Origin: Vulcanimicrobiia bacterium
Lineage (GTDB): Bacteria > Eremiobacterota > Eremiobacteria > Baltobacterales > Baltobacteraceae
Length of the DNA stretch: 15,534 nt
Direction of reading: 5' to 3'
NCBI GenBank assembly: GCA_024281135.1
Contig: JAMXLG010000419.1
Span: 1-15,534 of the forward strand
The translations under genes were made by a program, and so were the position numbers. The notes beneath the pieces are model-generated. The model ran no database searches, had not been told where the DNA came from, and saw only the letters and a list, made by a program, of their open reading frames with translations. Positions 13,664-15,534 of the stretch are shown here, one piece after another (within the stretch, counting starts at the first letter, position 1; every line of letters begins with the position of its first letter).

Positions 13664-14548
13664 ATGTCCAAGAACGGTGATGTTCGCCTTGCCGTGCGCA
13701 AGATGTACAAACTTTACATCAACGGCGCATTCGTACGCTCGGAATCGGGTCGTAGCGATCCGCTCTGGGACGGAAAAGAATTCGGCGCGAACATCGCGCG
13801 AGCGTCGCGCAAGGATGCGCGCGACGCGGTCGTTGCCGCCCGGGCGGCGCAACCCAAGTGGTGGAAAACCGCTCCCGGCACGCGTGGACTCATTCTTTAT
13901 CGCTTGGCGGAGATGATGGAAGCGCGGCGTGCCGAGCTGGTGGAGCGCGTGCGTGAAGGCCTCGATCTTTCTACGGAGCAAGCCGAACGCGAAGTGACGG
14001 CGTCGATCGATCGTACGGTCTGGTACGCGGGATGGTGCGATAAGTTCAACGCGTTACTCTCGACGCGCAATCCGGTCGGCGGCCCGCACTTCAACTTTTC
14101 GACCGCTGAGCCGATGGGCGTGGTCGCCGTGCTCGCGCCCGACCGCCCTGCATTGCTCGGTCTCATTTCCGCTTTGCTCCCGCCGATCGTTGCGGGCAAT
14201 ACGACGGTCGTGCTTGCGTCGGAACTCGATCCCCGCACCGCGGTCGTCTTCGCAGAAGCGCTTGCGACGTGCGATCTTCCCGCGGGCGTTGCAAACCTAC
14301 TCACCGGATATCGCAACGAAATTGCACCCGTTCTTGCAAAACACATGGACGTCAATGCAATTGCATTCGAACACGGAGATCCCACGTTGCGCGAAACCCT
14401 GGAACGTGAGTCGGCCGAGAACATCAAACGCGTGCGTCCCTATCCGATGCGCGCGCGCGAAGAGTGGTACAGCGCGTCGGTGCAAAGCCTCGACGACATC
14501 GCCGCGTACTGCGAAATCAAAACGATCTGGCATCCAGCCGGAGTATGA
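13664..14548 (+). CDS. ALDH-superfamily protein lacking catalytic residues (short form)
   Basis: The 294-residue product shares the aldehyde dehydrogenase N-terminal domain: YKLYINGAFVRSESGR (15-30), ARASRKDARDAVVAARAAQPKW, GLILYRLAEMMEARR, STAEPMGVVAVLAPDRPAL (146-164) and VAGNTTVVLASELDP. Normal ALDHs are about 480 residues with a catalytic asparagine in PWNFP and a cysteine in the second half. Here the PWNFP position reads PDRPA and the catalytic-cysteine domain is absent, replaced by a short tail ending EIKTIWHPAGV. It is therefore unlikely to oxidise aldehydes alone; it may partner a full-length ALDH elsewhere. The open frame reaches back to 13418, but the family-like N-terminus MSKNGDVRLAVRKMYKLY supports the ATG at 13664; 13703 is an alternative. 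The stop overlaps the aldolase start (ATGA). Confidence 0.8.
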   Translation: MSKNGDVRLAVRKMYKLYINGAFVRSESGRSDPLWDGKEFGANIARASRKDARDAVVAARAAQPKWWKTAPGTRGLILYRLAEMMEARRAELVERVREGLDLSTEQAEREVTASIDRTVWYAGWCDKFNALLSTRNPVGGPHFNFSTAEPMGVVAVLAPDRPALLGLISALLPPIVAGNTTVVLASELDPRTAVVFAEALATCDLPAGVANLLTGYRNEIAPVLAKHMDVNAIAFEHGDPTLRETLERESAENIKRVRPYPMRAREEWYSASVQSLDDIAAYCEIKTIWHPAGV

Positions 14549-15105
14549 GCGAAGAGCTTTTGCTCTGGTGCCGCCGGTTGTGGGACCGGCGGCTCGTCAT
14601 GGGCACGTCCGGCAACGTGAGCGTGCGACTCGATGACGGAGATCTGCTGGTGACGCCCTCGCAGCGCGGACTCGGCTACCTCGACGCCGGCGATCTCGTT
14701 CGCGTGGACCTCGAAGGCCGCCCGCGCGATCCGTCGCAACGTCCGACGAGCGAGCTGCCTTTGCATCTTGCCGCGTATCGCGTTCGGCCGGACATCCGTG
14801 CCGTGGTGCACACGCATCCGACGATGTCCGTGGTCTGGTCGAAGACCGGCGCCCTGTTTCCGCGAGACACCGTGGGCGCGAGCGAATCGCTCGGAAGCTG
14901 CGCCTGGACGCCGTACCGAAAGAACGGCACGCAAGAACTTGCCGACCTTTGCGCGGCGGAGTTCCAAAAGGGCGTCAACGTCATCGTCATGGAGCGCCAC
15001 GGGCTCACCGTGATCGCGGCGAAGCTCGAAGAGGCTTTCATGCAAACGGAATTGGCCGAGGAAGCTGCACGAATCGCCTATTTCTCTCAAGGGATCACCT
15101 GCTAG
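14545..15105 (+). CDS. Class II aldolase/adducin family protein (L-fuculose-phosphate aldolase-like)
   Basis: The 186-residue protein belongs to the zinc-dependent class II aldolase/epimerase family. Landmarks are GTSGNVSVRLDDGDLLVTPS (47-66 of the longer frame, 20-39 here), the catalytic-glutamate segment PTSELPLHLAAY, the zinc-binding AVVHTHPTMS with two histidines, and MERHGLTVI with a further histidine. Characterised relatives cleave fuculose-1-phosphate to DHAP and lactaldehyde, process 5-deoxypentose phosphates, epimerise ribulose-5-phosphate, or dehydrate methylthioribulose-1-phosphate; sequence reading alone cannot choose. The start ATG at 14545 overlaps the ALDH-like stop (ATGA), and the longer frame from 14464 lies inside that gene, so it was rejected. 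An aldehyde-releasing aldolase next to an ALDH-like protein suggests a shared pathway, but the ALDH-like protein appears inactive. Confidence 0.85.
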   Translation: MSEELLLWCRRLWDRRLVMGTSGNVSVRLDDGDLLVTPSQRGLGYLDAGDLVRVDLEGRPRDPSQRPTSELPLHLAAYRVRPDIRAVVHTHPTMSVVWSKTGALFPRDTVGASESLGSCAWTPYRKNGTQELADLCAAEFQKGVNVIVMERHGLTVIAAKLEEAFMQTELAEEAARIAYFSQGITC

Positions 15106-15145
15106 CTTTGCCGAAATCGCTTTCAAGGTGAGCTACAGGACGCCC

Positions 15146-15534
15146 ATGCATCAGCGCCTATCCAACGCGCTGATTTACAACGAGTTCAAGATCTTCTATC
15201 AACCCGTCGTTGACCTGCCAACCGGGAAGATCGTGGGAGCGGAAGCGCTTTGTCGGTGGCCCCAACGCGAAGGGACGTTCACTCCGCCTGAAACGTTCAT
15301 CACCCAAGCCGAGACGTCGGGGTTTATCGTGCAACTCGGCGACTGGGTACTCAACACGGCGGTCGAACAAATGCGCGCGTGGCAAGATCGATTTCAAATG
15401 GATCTTCACCTTGCCGTGAATCTCTCCGGACGCCAGTTCCTTCACTACAACTTGATGAAATCGATCGAGGAGTCGATTCGCAAGCACCGCTATCCGTCGC
15501 GCCTGCTCGAGTTCGAGATCACCGAGAGCGTCGC
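15146..15534 (+). CDS. EAL-domain protein (cyclic-di-GMP phosphodiesterase-like), 3' end outside window
   Basis: The frame from the ATG at 15146 runs off the window after 129 codons. An AGGA (15137-15140) five nucleotides upstream supports this start, although the frame stays open further back. The visible part begins MHQRLSNALIYNEFKIFYQPVVDL and contains the EAL signature in KIVGAEALCRWP, followed by FITQAETSGFIVQLGDWVL, LAVNLSGRQF and EFEITES, all hallmarks of EAL domains that hydrolyse cyclic di-GMP. The E of EAL and the N of NLSGRQF, both metal-binding in active members, are present; the remaining catalytic residues lie outside the window. No GGDEF or sensor domain precedes it within this gene. 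It starts 40 bp after the aldolase gene and could share its transcript. Activity cannot be settled from this fragment. Confidence 0.88.
   Translation, partial: MHQRLSNALIYNEFKIFYQPVVDLPTGKIVGAEALCRWPQREGTFTPPETFITQAETSGFIVQLGDWVLNTAVEQMRAWQDRFQMDLHLAVNLSGRQFLHYNLMKSIEESIRKHRYPSRLLEFEITESV

Noticed and set aside
13613..13981. N-terminal extension of serA to 13981
   Set aside because: The extra 123 codons have no SerA similarity and lie antisense to the ALDH-like gene; the ATG at 13612 gives the normal family length.
14464..14544. Aldolase start at 14464
   Set aside because: The additional 27 residues are antilogous to the family and read inside the ALDH-like gene; MSEELLLW at 14545 is the natural start.
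1..15534. CRISPR array, tRNA/rRNA gene or insertion sequence
   Set aside because: No regularly spaced repeats, cloverleaf-like or rRNA-like stretches, or transposase frames were recognised by eye.

Overview
The window reads as a bacterial chromosome segment of moderately high GC, densely packed and with many 4-bp or longer gene overlaps. No rRNA, tRNA, CRISPR array or transposase is visible. Taxonomy cannot be fixed from the sequence alone. The mix of actinobacterial-style families (a Tyr-less SDR, an MmyB-type helix-turn-helix protein, a short ALDH-like protein) with a serA-phosphatase-cobT-cobS operon would fit an uncultivated soil lineage such as Eremiobacterota/WPS-2, but this is a guess.

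Layout. (a) 1-612, plus strand: 3' part of a periplasmic cobalamin-binding protein gene (BtuF-like). (b) 2302 down to 564, minus strand: an overlapping operon of a short-chain dehydrogenase, a RidA-family protein and a redoxin. It lies directly downstream of a 913-residue ATP-binding LuxR (LAL) regulator, 5083-2342. (c) 5125-5467, minus strand: two small genes, a 62-residue hypothetical protein and a 42-residue single-span membrane protein. (d) 5639-8610, plus strand: an exported SnoaL-like protein, a terminator hairpin, a membrane cytochrome b translationally coupled to a YedY/MsrP-like molybdopterin lipoprotein, and an alpha/beta hydrolase followed by a strong terminator. (e) 8966-8667, minus strand: a short MmyB-like DNA-binding protein. 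(f) 13612 down to 9015, minus strand: a tightly overlapping operon serA - histidine phosphatase - histidine phosphatase - cobT - cobS. (g) 13664-15105, plus strand: an ALDH-like protein lacking catalytic residues, coupled by ATGA to a class II aldolase. An EAL-domain gene then runs off the window end.

How it fits together. The cobalamin genes (cobT, cobS, an alpha-ribazole-phosphatase-like protein and, 8.4 kb away, a B12-binding protein) point to assembly or salvage of B12. They share an operon with serA, and one of the two phosphatases may be the metal-independent phosphoserine phosphatase of serine synthesis. Regions (b) to (e) look like a separate redox/xenobiotic response module between the cobalamin genes.

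Two cis-regulatory patterns tie that module together. First, a 25-nt identical block with a CCACT-ACG-AGTGG inverted repeat lies just upstream of matching -35/-10 boxes before both the SnoaL-like and the hydrolase genes. Second, a 17-nt repeat centred on the palindrome GTCACGTGAC lies exactly 38 nt before the start codons of both the SDR operon and the helix-turn-helix gene. The candidate regulators, the LAL protein and the MmyB-like protein, are encoded in the same window. These two putative regulons are the most interesting undescribed signals here.
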